A stretch of 64,000 bases of DNA from Sebastes aleutianus (lineage: Eukaryota > Chordata > Actinopteri > Perciformes > Sebastidae): NCBI GenBank assembly GCA_916700875.1, contig CAKAKS010000060.1:30711120-30775119 (forward strand), written 5' to 3'. The first letter of the stretch is position 1; every line of letters begins with the position of its first letter. The notes below the pieces were generated by a model. It did not search any database and had not been told where the DNA came from. It was given only the letters and a program-made list of their open reading frames with translations. Positions 48,197-59,946 of this stretch are shown here, one piece after another. The position numbers and the translations under genes are program-made.

Positions 48197-48490
48197 TAGG
48201 GATGTTAATAATTAACTGTTTAACCGTTAACTGACATTAAGCATTTTAACCAATTGACGCTATCGGTTAAAGCGGTTAAAATAAACATTAATAATTAATT
48301 AAGTGCGGCTCATCAGTTTAAGGAGAAAAGCTGGTTAGCAGCTGGTTAGCAGCCCACCTTAAGAGAGTCTTAGCCGGCGTTGCAAGATACAGGAAGTTGG
48401 CTCCGGTCTTGAGCGGAGCACAGAGCGGAGAAGTTGTAGCCTCGTAGCATTTATTCACCGACAAATAATCTGTACACAAACATTAGCTAA
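48197..48490 (-). repeat. Dispersed repeat family B, copy 2 (inverted)
   Basis: It starts TAGGGATGTTAATAATTAACTG and runs to CGTAGCATTTATTCACCGACAAATAA, the reverse complement of the other two copies. Confidence 0.7.
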
Positions 48491-48589
48491 TTAGCAATAA
48501 ACAAAAAGTGTTCTGCTGATGTGTTCATTCGTTGTCATTTGTTTTGCAGATATTTAGTCATAAACCAAAGTATTGGACAAATTCAAATT

Positions 48590-48940
48590 CACCTTGGCAC
48601 TAGAGGAAAAGTCAGAGGATCTCCAAAGTTATTACAGTTCCTCCTGGGGAGAACATGAATGTGTGCACTAAATTTCATGGCAATCCATCCAATAGTTGTT
48701 GAGACATTTCGATTAAAACCAAAAATGTTAATCGTATTGTGGCACTACAGAAACCATCAGGGGATCACCAAAGTCAGTCGGCTTCATCATCTGGGAACCA
48801 TGAATATTTGTACCAAATTTCACAGCAATCCATCCGAACAGTTGTTAATATATTTCAGTCTGGACCCAAGTGGTTGTTGGACCGACTGGCTGACAGACAG
48901 GCTGACATTGCCATCCCCAGAGCCATGGCTAAAAAGACAA
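48590..48940 (+). repeat. Dispersed repeat family G, copy 2
   Basis: It carries two internal units (CATGGCAATCCATCCAATAGTTGTTG and CACAGCAATCCATCCGAACAGTTGTT) and ends with GACAGACAGGCTGACATTGCC. The 112-aa open frame spanning it is a repeat artefact, because copy 1 does not conserve it. Confidence 0.65.
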
Positions 48941-49109
48941 AATATCTTTTCAGCCATCCTTGCCACAGGTAAGACCCATGAAATGAATTTAAAATGATTC
49001 TTGATGGTACGTCTTGGTTGGATCTTCCTTTGAAAAGCATCTTTAATCTCACTGGGCCTGTCCTGGGAAAAGTTCATTAGAAGAATCAAATCAAATGAAG
49101 TGAGAGTCA

Positions 49110-51800
49110 AAGTTCCTCAGTGACCCCCGACGTGCCCTTCTTAGGTTGGTCAGGTTGACGAAGAGGACACGATGATTGGCATGGCCTCCCGTCCTGCTTG
49201 CTGCTAAACAGCCATGTCCATATTCAGCAATGATATTGGCCTCTAACCCCTAGTCCAGATGCCATTACCATTTTAGAGCGTCCGGGCTGGTGCACAACAC
49301 TATCAATATTAATGTTCTGTGACTGAGGCGGCTTTGGAAGAACTTTCTCCCACATCAATATTGATGGTGTTGCCATACATTGGAGTCGGGGCCCTCTTTA
49401 AGGATTTATAAGAGGAACGCTGGTGGGGGGGGTGCTGTCTGTATGAGAAGGGGGCCAATGACATTTTTGGTCTGCACCTCAATAATGTACATTTTCCTGC
49501 CGTTCAGAGCAATTTCCGTGGGAGAGCGGTGACTCCAACCCACGCTTGATGAGATCTGAGTGGAGAGGGGCGGTGCGCAGACAGATCCAATTCCCCCGCA
49601 ATGCTTTGCCGGAGATGATAGTTATGGAAAAATGAACGTTTCATTTCAGGGGATCTGGGAATGCTAAATGGGGGTCTGTTGATTCTGGAGAAGGGGGTAT
49701 TGCTTTTGGGACATCTTCACAAACAGTCCACTGTTGGGCCACACACGTAGACACAGATCCAATTCATTATAATATTAGCTTTGGAGACGCATTGCTCTAT
49801 ATATCAAGTGTCGAGAGGGCGTGCTCGCTAAAGAGTTTCAGGCCTGGCTCTTTTGTCATGCATTCAAATATAAATCATACAGAGGAAAAAAACAAGCGGA
49901 AATTAATGAAACTCAAAATGAACTTTGGCTTTGTCTTGTTCCCTGAAACCATTTGCAAAGCCTACACTGGTGGTTGACATTTTCAGCTGCATTTGTCATG
50001 CTACATGAAATATTATGGGTTGTAGAAGCCATGGAAAACTAAAGGACTCTGAGTGTTTTGTAATGCGGTGACATGGAAGCAAAAGATGTGAAAATGACCA
50101 TTTAATTGGAAGCTGTTGAATATCACTCAGACTAGTAAATTAAGGATTATCAAAGCAGTATTATTGAATGTTTTTGGCCATGTGGGGACAGCAGAGCGAG
50201 CTGTAAACACGACAATGACATACCGTATTACTGCCTTACGTGTATAAAGTAAAAATGGTGTACGTGTTTACAAAGTGAGTGATAACTAGCATTAATTTAG
50301 AGTCATGTTTCTGGCTACCTGATGAATGTAAGTCCAGTAATCACTCTCCTTTAGCTCTAGTCTGTTCTCCAACAACTCCTAAGAAATATATAATACGTAT
50401 AAATACTAAATACGTTCACCAGCTAGTCGCTAACTTAATAAAAATCAAAAATTTTATGCCGTCAATGTTGAGTCAATTTTTCCGCGTGGTATTGAAAATG
50501 GTATCGAATATCGATATTTTTCAAGCTATTGTATCAAAGTTAGAAATGCCCATATCGTGACAACACTAGGAAATAGTAGTAATGTAGTAAAATAGTTTTA
50601 TTGGGCGTCAACCTCACATTTACACGCGTATTGAAAAAAAAAAAATAGACTTGAAGCGTAAATAAACACTTCAGGTTGCGATTACGCCGGTGAGACGCGA
50701 GCCTGCACAGAGCCGGTGCAGACAGCTGCATAGATTAATATCAGAGCGTATCTGTTACGTGAGACGTGCAGTAAAAAACCCGTTGGACATGTTTGCGGTC
50801 TGGACACGGGGTTACGCCCACCGACCATACAATGATAAGAAACAGATTTTAATGCTTGTTCATTTTACTTGATAAATGACTAAAACAATGATCAGAAATG
50901 TAAATCAATGCAGTTTGTGTTGAGCGAGTCATTGATTACATCGACTCATTGTAGACTGCAATGCTTCCACCCACCTGCCACAGTCAGATGTGCACTCAGC
51001 TAAGCAGAAAGACTCCATAGTCAGTCTGTTTAACATTTAGATAGAATTAAGCAACAACAGCCTCATCACATCTCATCAGGTTATTGATCCTTCAAAAGAC
51101 CAGTGTCAGTGTCAAGCGTACAGCGTCTCTCAGGACAACTGAGGATAAACATGTTGCAGAACAGAAAGCCTCGCCGCTCTGACAAGACAAGGGTCACCGA
51201 TACAACTGTCCGGCGTCCTCCCCCTTCACTCCCTCCTTTTTTCTTAATACCCCGCTACATTTTGATAGTGAGCCAGTAAGTGGGACCTCTTTGGGGAGAC
51301 AAAGAGTGACCTCAATTCAATCTGACATCCCACCTATCGATCTGAGCTGCCGTATCCCCCAGAGATGGACGTCTAGCTCGCCCTTGTACTGCCAACATTC
51401 ACATTTAGCAACTAGACAAAACATGCCTTTTTTTTATTAAACAAAATCCGTCCACACGTCTCGCCTCCTCTACCCAAGTCTAGATTACACATACGCAGAC
51501 CTGCTTTCCCAGGCCTTTCTCCTCCCACGAAGGGCACTGTTCATCTTCGGTGGGGCCCTTTTGCTAAATTGAAAGTGTGTCATAACAAATAGAGGAGGTG
51601 TCTGGCTTAAATGCATGTGACTGGCGCCGATGTCATCTCTGTCAAAGGAGCATCCCTTGTATTTTTAACAGGGGGGACTGTGACACGGACCCAGGACAAT
51701 TACTGTCAGAGCACACGGGGTGATGAATCTGCTGCCTTATTGTGTTTGTCATCTCGACCTCTGGCTGGGACCTGATTGGTATGGTCGCCTGCCTACAGAC
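49110..51800. other. Repeat-poor noncoding blocks, candidate conserved elements
   Basis: Blocks 49,130-49,800 and 51,100-51,800 are free of the window's repeat families, have no gene-like ORF, and contain low-redundancy sequence such as CACTATCAATATTAATGTTC and CCACATCAATATTGATGG (49,296-49,368). The interval between them has a repeat end near 50,490-50,572. Conservation is inferred only. Confidence 0.35.
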
Positions 51801-52110
51801 GGCTCGGATGGATGCATTGTTTCTGTCCTGCATGTGTAAATGCGTGCATCATAGCACTGCGCTGCAACCTAATCGACCCTCCCTTGGTTTGGTGAAGTAC
51901 TCTTGTGTCATGGGGTGAAATATGGATGCCAAAATGAGTCATACATGTGAAAACAAATGTGAGAACTGCGCTTAAATGATCGGTAGCAGCATACACTATG
52001 TGTATTAGCTTTTATGGACATATTATACAGTAGTACTTTTTAGTACTTTTTGTTGGGACTAGAACATTTTCTTAAATTTCGAAAGTACTTAACACTCAGT
52101 TTTTTAGTGT

Positions 52111-52696
52111 GGGCTACCTCCTGGTCTGAAAAGTGAAGCCAATGCTGAAGTGCCTTAAACTTGCATTCTTTCTAATAGCCAGCAGGGGGCGACTCCTCTG
52201 GTTGCAAAAAGAAGTCTGATTGTATAGAAGTCTATGAGAAAATGAGCCTACTTCTCACTCGATTTATTACCTCATAAACATTGTAAACATGAGTTTATGG
52301 TCTCAATCACTAGTTTCAAATCTTCTTCAATACAGCATGATGTTCATTTAGTAAATTATGGTCCCATTTAGAGTCAAATAGACCATAAAGCAGGGGATGC
52401 TTTAGGGCGGGGCTACCTTGTGATTGACAGGTCACTACCACGGCCTTTTCGTCGTAGAACTTTAACCCTTTCACAGTGTGCTTTCAGTTCATGAAAGTTA
52501 ATTGTAATATTTTGGTTGCTAAAAATGTTTTATTCAGCATTCGTTGGACTTAGCTCCACCCTCTCGTGTCACTTCTGGTTGCAAAAAACCCAGATGGCGA
52601 CAACCAAAATGCCAAACTCGAGGCTACAAAACGTCAGTTCACAAACCAATAGGTGACGTCACAGTGACTACGCCCACTTCTTATATACAGTCTGTG
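52111..52696 (+). repeat. Dispersed repeat family A, copy 3 (longest)
   Basis: It starts GGGCTACCTC like copy 2 and matches copy 1 almost base for base to 52,350. It then carries a middle section that copy 1 lacks (including GGGCGGGGCTACCTTGTG) and ends with the shared CACTTCTTATATACAGTCTGTG. It is the best reference copy in the window. Confidence 0.8.
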
Positions 52697-53254
52697 CTTT
52701 TCACCCAGATTGTTGTGTTTTCTGGTGCAAGAAGACTATGAATATGATCACCATATTTTACCGTGCATTATTACTGAGAACATGTTTCCACGGATAGAAA
52801 GTGTAGAGGGACATGGAGAAATGGTTAAAGTAGAAGAGCTATTTAATTCCAAATGATGTGTTTAAAAAACTATTTTCACCTAGTCTGTGGTATTATTGAT
52901 TTTCTGCTCACTTTTTTTTGGTATTCAAAATAAACACGAGTTGTTCCAACAAAGTAAGAAATCTGCACTAAATTCCCACATATTAGCGCATAATATAGAC
53001 CTACAATAATAACCACAATAATGTAATTGGGAAAGTAATTTTACCCACAAACAAATAACCTGCAACCGCTGCACCTCGTTCGGATATTTACTGGCTCTGA
53101 TTTGTATCTTGAAGCAACATATTTTGCTTTTATGGTTTATGCTGAGCCCAGTGTTTGCCATAAATGGCAGGTGTGCAAAATTGAAGTGCAAAAGTAATTC
53201 AGCTCCTGCCATTCAAAGGAGCTGTGTCAGTTTGATTTACCTGTACACATAAAC

Positions 53255-53267
53255 ATGCGCGCACACA

Positions 53268-53328
<61 letters not shown>

Positions 53329-53472
53329 TTGGGCCACATGTGTTTTTTATATTCATATGGTGAAGGGAAGAAAAAAAATGTGCCCCTCCAAAATGGAGGT
53401 TGAGAGGTCATGGTGTTTGGCCAGGAGTGACAGCTCCGAAATGAAGGCATAAGTCAATCGGCTACTCTTCAT

Positions 53473-53525
<53 letters not shown>

Positions 53526-53669
53526 CACGCACACACACACACACACACACTAACACACCCATGGGGAGGCGGGATGGCGGTGGGCGTGTAGGATCGAGGG
53601 TGGGGATTGGGGGAGGTAGTTGGAGGAGGGGAGGCTGGGTGTAAGGGGCACAAGGTTACCATGTGGGGG

Positions 53670-53716
<47 letters not shown>

Positions 53717-53979
53717 TGTGGTGGGAAGGAGGGAACTTGACATGTTTGAGAGTCAAAATGCACAAACCTGTACTTGTCTATGTCCCCGTCTTTCTTTTTG
53801 GTCTCTGTCTGACTGTTAACACTGAGAGCTACCAGCAGCTATATTTACCCAAACTTTAACACACAACCACACACACACACACACACACACACACAACCAC
53901 ACAACCACACACACACACACACCTTGAACCCAAAGGTCAAAGACCATGTGTGTTCTTTCTCTCTCAGTGTCTCCCCCCT

Positions 53980-54036
<57 letters not shown>
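53255..54036. repeat. Cluster of five long CA/GT tracts
   Basis: CA tracts at 53,261-53,326, 53,473-53,550, 53,862-53,925 and 53,981-54,034, with a GT tract at 53,672-53,720. Every ORF in this block is a poly-TH, poly-CV or poly-HT artefact. Confidence 0.95.
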
Positions 54037-54037
<1 letters not shown>

Positions 54038-54603
54038 GGTCGTGGTGTTTGCTTACTTTCTGTCACGCACCAAGCAGGCCTGTATCAACATTTGGGCTGC
54101 ATCCCAGCGTGAGTACGGGGCGACCCCCACTTGGTTTAAAATCATTGACTGATCCACACTATTGATTGGCACATGTGCCTCTTTTTCCCTCATCGAATCA
54201 AAGTGCTCTTTGGATAAAGAAAATATCTACAAGCGAGCAGCAGCAGGGTCCCCCGTCTTTTCTAGAGATCATTTTCCAGGACTTTTCCAGGACATTGTCA
54301 GTGATGATCTCTAGCTGCTACGACAGACAGTAATCACGTAATACACCAATATGTTCCCCTCTCTGTGGAAGTCTGATTTAAAAGACGTGCAGCTGTTACT
54401 TATCTATGAAATCATTTCTTACATGCTTAGATATTATGACAAATTGATCATATAATAATGCAAACACACCTGCAGATGTACAACACTTCACTTGATTGTG
54501 AAGCTACTGTTACAAAAGTTAAACATGTCATGTTATGGTTCGTTTTACCTCAAAAACGCAGCGTTGCATTTGAAGAGACAATGCTAGCGAAGTCAAAAAG
54601 TAA

Positions 54604-54880
54604 CGTTTATTTGTCGGTGAATAAATGCTACGAGGCTACAACTCCTCCGCTAAAGCGAGCTATAGACGGGAGCCAACTTCCTGTATCTGTAACGCCGTCT
54701 CAGACTCTCTTAAGGTGGACTCTTAAGGTGGACCAACTTTTCTCCTTAAAGTGACGAGTTTTTCTCAGCTTCTTAATTAATTATTAACATTTCTTTTAAC
54801 CGTTTTAACCGATAGTGTTAATCGGTTATGATGCTTAATGTCGGTTAACGGTTAAACAGTTAATTATTAACATCCCTAAT
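54604..54880 (+). repeat. Dispersed repeat family B, copy 3
   Basis: It runs from GTTTATTTGTCGGTGAATAAATGC through CTTAAGGTGGACTCTTAAGGTGGACC (a short internal tandem of 14 bp) to AATTATTAACATCCCTAA. Confidence 0.7.
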
Positions 54881-55361
54881 ACACAGTTGAGCTCCCATTC
54901 ATTGTCTTGACCCCGGCTTCCCATTCATTATTATCCAACTCTCTCTCAACAATGCCCAACTCACATTTGGAACCATTGCTCCGAGCCAGAATTGAACCAC
55001 AAATCTTAAACCCAGGGAAAACGAGCTAGCAAGCAAATTAACCAATTCAACATTGTTCAACTGTTTAAAACAAGTTGGGAAGAAAGTAACGTTCAAAAAT
55101 AGCAATGTAATGTCATTCTGCTACCATGTGATGGGACTTGGGGGTGTGTTCACTGCGTGTCCACAACATGACCGAGAGAAGCCTATTCAAAATACTCCTG
55201 TTCATAAACTACCATTTGAACGTTAATATGATCCTGAACATAACTTAAGCCTTTCAGGTGGCAATGTTTGGGGAGCTCTGATAGATAGCCTAGTAGTTCA
55301 TTCTTAACTAGGAGGAAAATAGGAATTTTCATTGACTGGAAAATTGGTGAACTGTTTTCCA

Positions 55362-55456
55362 CGTTACAAGTAACTACGAAAGTATCAGCATCAAAATGTA
55401 TGCGTAAGTACCAAAAGTAAAAGTGCTCATTATGCAGAAAGGTCCATTTCAGAATC

Positions 55457-55507
<51 letters not shown>

Positions 55508-55975
55508 TTACTGGATTATTTCATTTGTGCTTTATTGTGTACATCACTTTAATGTTGATTTTAATTACCGGTATTTAATACACTGCTGTGTAGCTTAAAC
55601 TATAATAATACATCATAATTTATTAGTTTTATTTATATTTTGTATTAATAATCTGAATCTGCAAAGTAACTAAAGCTTTAAGATCAATATAGGCCTAGTG
55701 AAGCCGAAGTCATACAGATTGTTATAATTATCTCACACTGATGGACTTTTTATGTATTGTGTTGTTTTATGTAGTGTAGCCTATTTATTGTCTACCAGGG
55801 ACAACAGATGTAAATTTGCTTCTAGCTAACACTAGTGCAATTAGTTTTTATTTTGCACTCCCTACAAAAAATAAACCAAAAATAAATAGCATAAAATGGA
55901 AATACTTACTTAGTACAAGTAAGTCAGAATTGTACTGTGCAGCTCTTGAGTAAATACACTTAGTTACCCTGCCAA
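55362..55975 (+). repeat. Dispersed repeat family E, copy 3 (rearranged)
   Basis: AGTATCAGCATCAAAATGTATGCGTAAGTACCAAAAGTAAAAG is the inverse of 21,668-21,713. The end near 55,900-55,975 has AAATGGAAATACTTAC and TTGTACTGTGCAGCTCTTGAGTAAAT. A TA tract (55,451-55,506) interrupts it. Confidence 0.5.
55451..55506. repeat. (TA)n microsatellite
   Basis: ATATAT runs broken by two ACATAT variants, inside repeat family E copy 3. Confidence 0.9.
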
Positions 55976-56277
55976 ACCAACAATTAATTCATTTTCTAAT
56001 TGATATTTGCAGCCTGTGCATACTGTATGTCTGATTTATCAAATATAGAAAAACAACAACCACTTTCTGTACAGCAGCCCCACAACAACTCACAAGAAAA
56101 GAGACAAAACTCAAAACAATATCACTAAAATGGCCGACAATAAATAAAAAGAGCTATGGACACACCGTACTGTTGTTGTACTCACCAGTCTGAACTTCAT
56201 TCTGGTGGTCCGGTGCTCCAAGAAGTCCTCCTCAATCTGCAGATAAACTTCTCTGCTCGTTCATTCTCCAAGCATTA

Positions 56278-56480
56278 TATAACCAGGCCTCTCTGTCCCA
56301 GTATAACCAGTCCTCTCTGTCCCAGTATAACCAGTCCTCTCTGTCCCAGTATAACCAGTCCACTCAGCCTCTCTGTCCCACTATAACCAGTCCACTTGGC
56401 CTGGCAATCCCAGTATAACCAGTCCATTCGGCCTATCTGTCCCAGTATAACCAGTCCACTCTGCCTCTCTGTTCCACCGA
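56278..56480. repeat. 24/32-bp minisatellite
   Basis: The unit TCTGTCCCAGTATAACCAGTCC repeats six times. The first three are 24 bp apart and the later ones 32 bp apart, because of an added CCACTC-GCC segment. Confidence 0.85.
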
Positions 56481-56525
56481 GCTTCCCAAATTCAAAAAGC
56501 TCAGGTGTATTTGATTTTGTTTTGA

Positions 56526-56588
56526 TTTCTTCTTCTTCTTCTTCTTCTTCTTCTTCTTCTTCTTCTTCTTCTTCTTCTTCTTCTTCTT
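56526..56588. repeat. (CTT)21 microsatellite
   Basis: A pure polypyrimidine triplet run of 63 bp. Confidence 0.95.
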
Positions 56589-56696
56589 TGGTGTTTATGG
56601 CAGTTGGTAAACTAGCTTAAAGATGCATTACCATCACCTACTGGACTGGAGTGTGGAGCAGTAGATTGGCAGGAAAAAAAGAATATATAAATAAAA

Positions 56697-56698
56697 TA

Positions 56699-56752
<54 letters not shown>

Positions 56753-56764
56753 TACTAAATCTAA

Positions 56765-56806
<42 letters not shown>
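56697..56806. repeat. Two (AAT)n microsatellites
   Basis: AAT tracts at 56,697-56,751 and 56,765-56,806, separated by CTACTAAATCTAA. Confidence 0.95.
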
Positions 56807-57149
56807 TAAAATAAAATTAATAATAATACTAACAATAATTAAATTCTCTCCATTATTCCTGTTACCCTTTTAAGTAATTAATTAGAAGAGCGTGTACTTT
56901 CTTAGATGTCTTTCCTAGCAGATTCCCCAATGCAATATTTCCATCATCTACTCCTGATAGCAATTCCCTTCTTTCTTCGTCATACTTCATCATACTCTAT
57001 AAGAACATGCTTGACTGTTTCCGGTTTATCACAGTGCGTAGTGCATAGTTGTCCAGTTGGGTGCTTTCCTATTCTATGGAGTGTTTGGTTTAATCCTGTA
57101 TGTCCTATTCTACACCGTCATTCCAACTATATGTGTAAGGATTTGTATA

Positions 57150-57310
57150 GCCCTATAAGTAACTGTATAGTGTTTAGTTTTATTTTATTCTATTGTTATT
57201 TAAATATTTGTATATTTATGTTCCATGTGTGTGTAGTGGGAAGAGGCTCCAACGTACATTTCATTGTGCAACCCTGTGTTGTAAAATGACAAATAAATGA
57301 ACCTTGTAAA
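57150..57310 (+). mobile_element. LINE 3' tail
   Basis: TACATTTCATTGTGCAACCCTG followed by AATGACAAATAAATGAACCTTG is typical of CR1/L2-like LINE 3' ends. The 127-codon open frame just upstream (56,906-57,289) is AT-rich and runs through this tail, so I do not call it a gene. Confidence 0.4.
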
Positions 57311-58079
57311 CTTGTGATGCAACCTCCTTTTTTGTCGAAATGAACCCAGAAATGAGTCAGCATTTTAGTACTTCCGGTTCCCTCGTCTCGAAGTCAATGG
57401 GTTTTTATTAATGGGGTTTTAGTTAGATGCCTGAAATAAGGTCTGTGGTTAACACAAGCTGAAGAGATTTTAATGTTTTCTTCTACAAGATAAAATACGT
57501 CAGTCTTAAGAAAGGCGGTTGCTAACAAGTGGCTAACTGAGACTACTAAACGTCATCACACCAACAACAATACGTCACCTCGTTGTGTATACTCGTGTTC
57601 ATGCGACTGTGGTGTAGTAACGCTTTTTACTTCTGCCGATTTCATTCACATTTCAATAATCATAAAAGTGTTGTTTGTGGGGATTATTTTACGGATTAAA
57701 ACGTGTAGCTTTGAGTTTATGGAAAAATCCCATTGCTTTTTTGTGGAGGGAACCAGGGCGATGGTAACTTCCTGGTTGGCCTACAAAAATATATCATCCC
57801 TAGAGCACTCTATAACGCTAATCTTAACCATAACCCATTATGACGTGATCCTTAATTTCATCGCATTGTTGTATATTTTTTTCGTACTGCTCAAACTCAG
57901 CATGTATCTCCTACAGAGAGTCAGCTGAGTGCAGACTGTCACCTCTCTGGACATGACGCTCTATGGAGCTCTTTTCACATATCATTTTTCCAATTGACAA
58001 TGTGTATCTGTTTTGAACATATTGAAATTGTTTCGGATTTATATATGACAGTAAAAGACAGCAGAAAACTTACTGTGAA

Positions 58080-59946
58080 CAACAGAATTTTATTTCAATT
58101 AATGGATAATCCATATTTCCAAACAAAAGTAGAGGGGATAAAAACAAACTCATAGGAACTTTCTGTGAATTCATTTATCAACAGACGGCTGTCTAAGGTC
58201 CCAGATGGCTTTTCCAATACCAATGTCGATACTATAGTGCCATGTTGGAAATGTGAGACAAACTTGCTTCCACCGAGGGGAAGAAAAAAACAAAACAACT
58301 TAAAATAGTCCTAAACTAAGTCACAGTCATAAGTCCAACTGGGATAATATTGTAACATAGACTGAGGTTTTCAGAGGTTAGTGATACTTTTCTCTACGGT
58401 ATCAGTACGATAAGCTCAAATGACATGAGTCAAGGGGGTTTTCCCTACATGACAATATCATCAGGAAGAGGAAAAGAACTCACATGAGGTTTAAAATAAT
58501 GAAAGTGCTGATGATGTTAACAGAAATGTCTGTTCTCTCTATTGAGTTTGCATCACTTATCTATGAATTCATGTGCACGTTAATCATTTTTACATCATGC
58601 GAGTTCATTTCCTCTCCTGACGGGACATAATACCTGTTATAACAGGTAACGAGAGATTATGGCACAGTCATAAGATAAATGCTCAGTGACAAAATCTTTG
58701 TTCTAAGGCAAGTACAGCTAGTTTTGTAAAATGCTCCCCCGCCCCACCCAGTCCAAAAGGTTCCAATGTTGACAATCGAGACAATAGAACAATAATGAGG
58801 ACGAGCTGCGTCGCTCCTGTGATAACAACATGTAAGACGTTTTAATGGGCCTTTTGAATAAGTAAAAAAACGTAGATCGATCAAATGGCGAAGCAAGAAT
58901 CTACCAGTGCTGTGATGTTACAGGAGTGAGTAAGTGTCGGTTCTGACTAGTTTACAATGCAAGTGCCTAAGCTTTTATTTGTTTTGTTTTTTTTACAAAC
59001 TCCTTCTCTCCTCCTGAGACCCCCCAAAAAAAGTATATAGTCAAATTATAGACAAACCAAACATTACATTTTCATCACCAACACTACCACAAAAATATCC
59101 AAACAATATGCATTTGTCAGCTTTGGCACTGGCTGCTGATAAGTGTAAATTTGTACTGGGTTTGTCTTTTTTGCTCTGCTATTGGCATGTCTGTCTGTCT
59201 GTCTACCCCACCCTTTGAACCTGAGCTTTTCCCATTGAACCCTAATATGCTATAGATGCCTATGAATCAACGATATACTGTACATATGGACACAATCATG
59301 AGTTTTCTCTCCATATAAACAGTGCTAATACAAACACACACATTAAAACATGTCCTCTGCAAAAGTCCAAGACATTTTGGCGTTTGTCTTTTTTTTTTAA
59401 TGGCTTCTGGCTTTCGAAAATTGGTAAATATACAGCGGGCTTTGTGCTCTTGGTTGTAGAGTCCCATTGGCAAAGCCCTTGCTCAGTACTCGCCATACTG
59501 AGGTGCTTGCACACAGCCTCTGTAAATGTAGGCATAGCACCAGCAATAAAGCAAATGTTTTGTCTTTTTCTGCCCCTGTTTTCGTGGGCTTTGAGACTGA
59601 CATCTGAAGTGAGTCCAACAGACCTGCTGGTGAACTGCGCAATAACCCGTTCTACCAACTTGTCCGTCTCGTAGTCACATCTCAAATGTAGGCCGTGCCG
59701 TCGGCTGAGGGACTGCAACGGGCCACCGAGTCTCTGCAATGGCCGTGGTGGATGATTGGCTGGCTTGTGTAACCGGGACGGTAACGGGGTATATCGTCAG
59801 TCTGGGTTTTTTTTTGAGCGGAATGGTGAGGGAGATATGCTTCCTCTGGGAAAGCTGTGTGAGCGAATGAAGGGAAGGATGGATGGATGAGTTGTTAGAT
59901 GAACGTTCAGCCTGAATTTCTCCTCTCCTTCGTCTGTCTCTGCACC
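58080..59946 (-). other. nr2f5: Probable 3' UTR of nr2f5
   Basis: Below the stop codon about 1.9 kb is free of the repeat families seen elsewhere. A minus-strand AATAAA lies at about 58,089-58,094, with another at about 58,970. The true end is not determined. The 147-codon minus-strand open frame at 59,296-59,739 lies inside this region. It has no recognisable domain and would be a downstream ORF of the same transcript, so it is not called as a gene. Confidence 0.5.

Larger units (their letters stand above)
56620..58079. other. Repeat-rich boundary downstream of nr2f5
   Basis: AAT microsatellites, a LINE tail and a repeat-like unit beginning near 57,340 (AAATGAACCCAGAAATGAG) fill the space below the inferred nr2f5 polyadenylation site. 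No gene is seen. Confidence 0.4.

Noticed and set aside
48659..48997. 112-codon plus ORF
   Set aside because: It is fully explained by dispersed repeat family G, whose other copy does not keep the frame.
53199..54165. A dozen ORFs of 60-93 codons
   Set aside because: All are translations of CA/GT microsatellites.
56906..57289. 127-codon plus ORF
   Set aside because: It ends inside a LINE 3' tail and has AT-driven I/F/L/S-rich composition with no domain I recognise.
59296..59739. 147-codon minus ORF
   Set aside because: It lies within the probable nr2f5 3' UTR and has no recognisable domain. An overlapping 96-codon frame on the other strand suggests chance openness.
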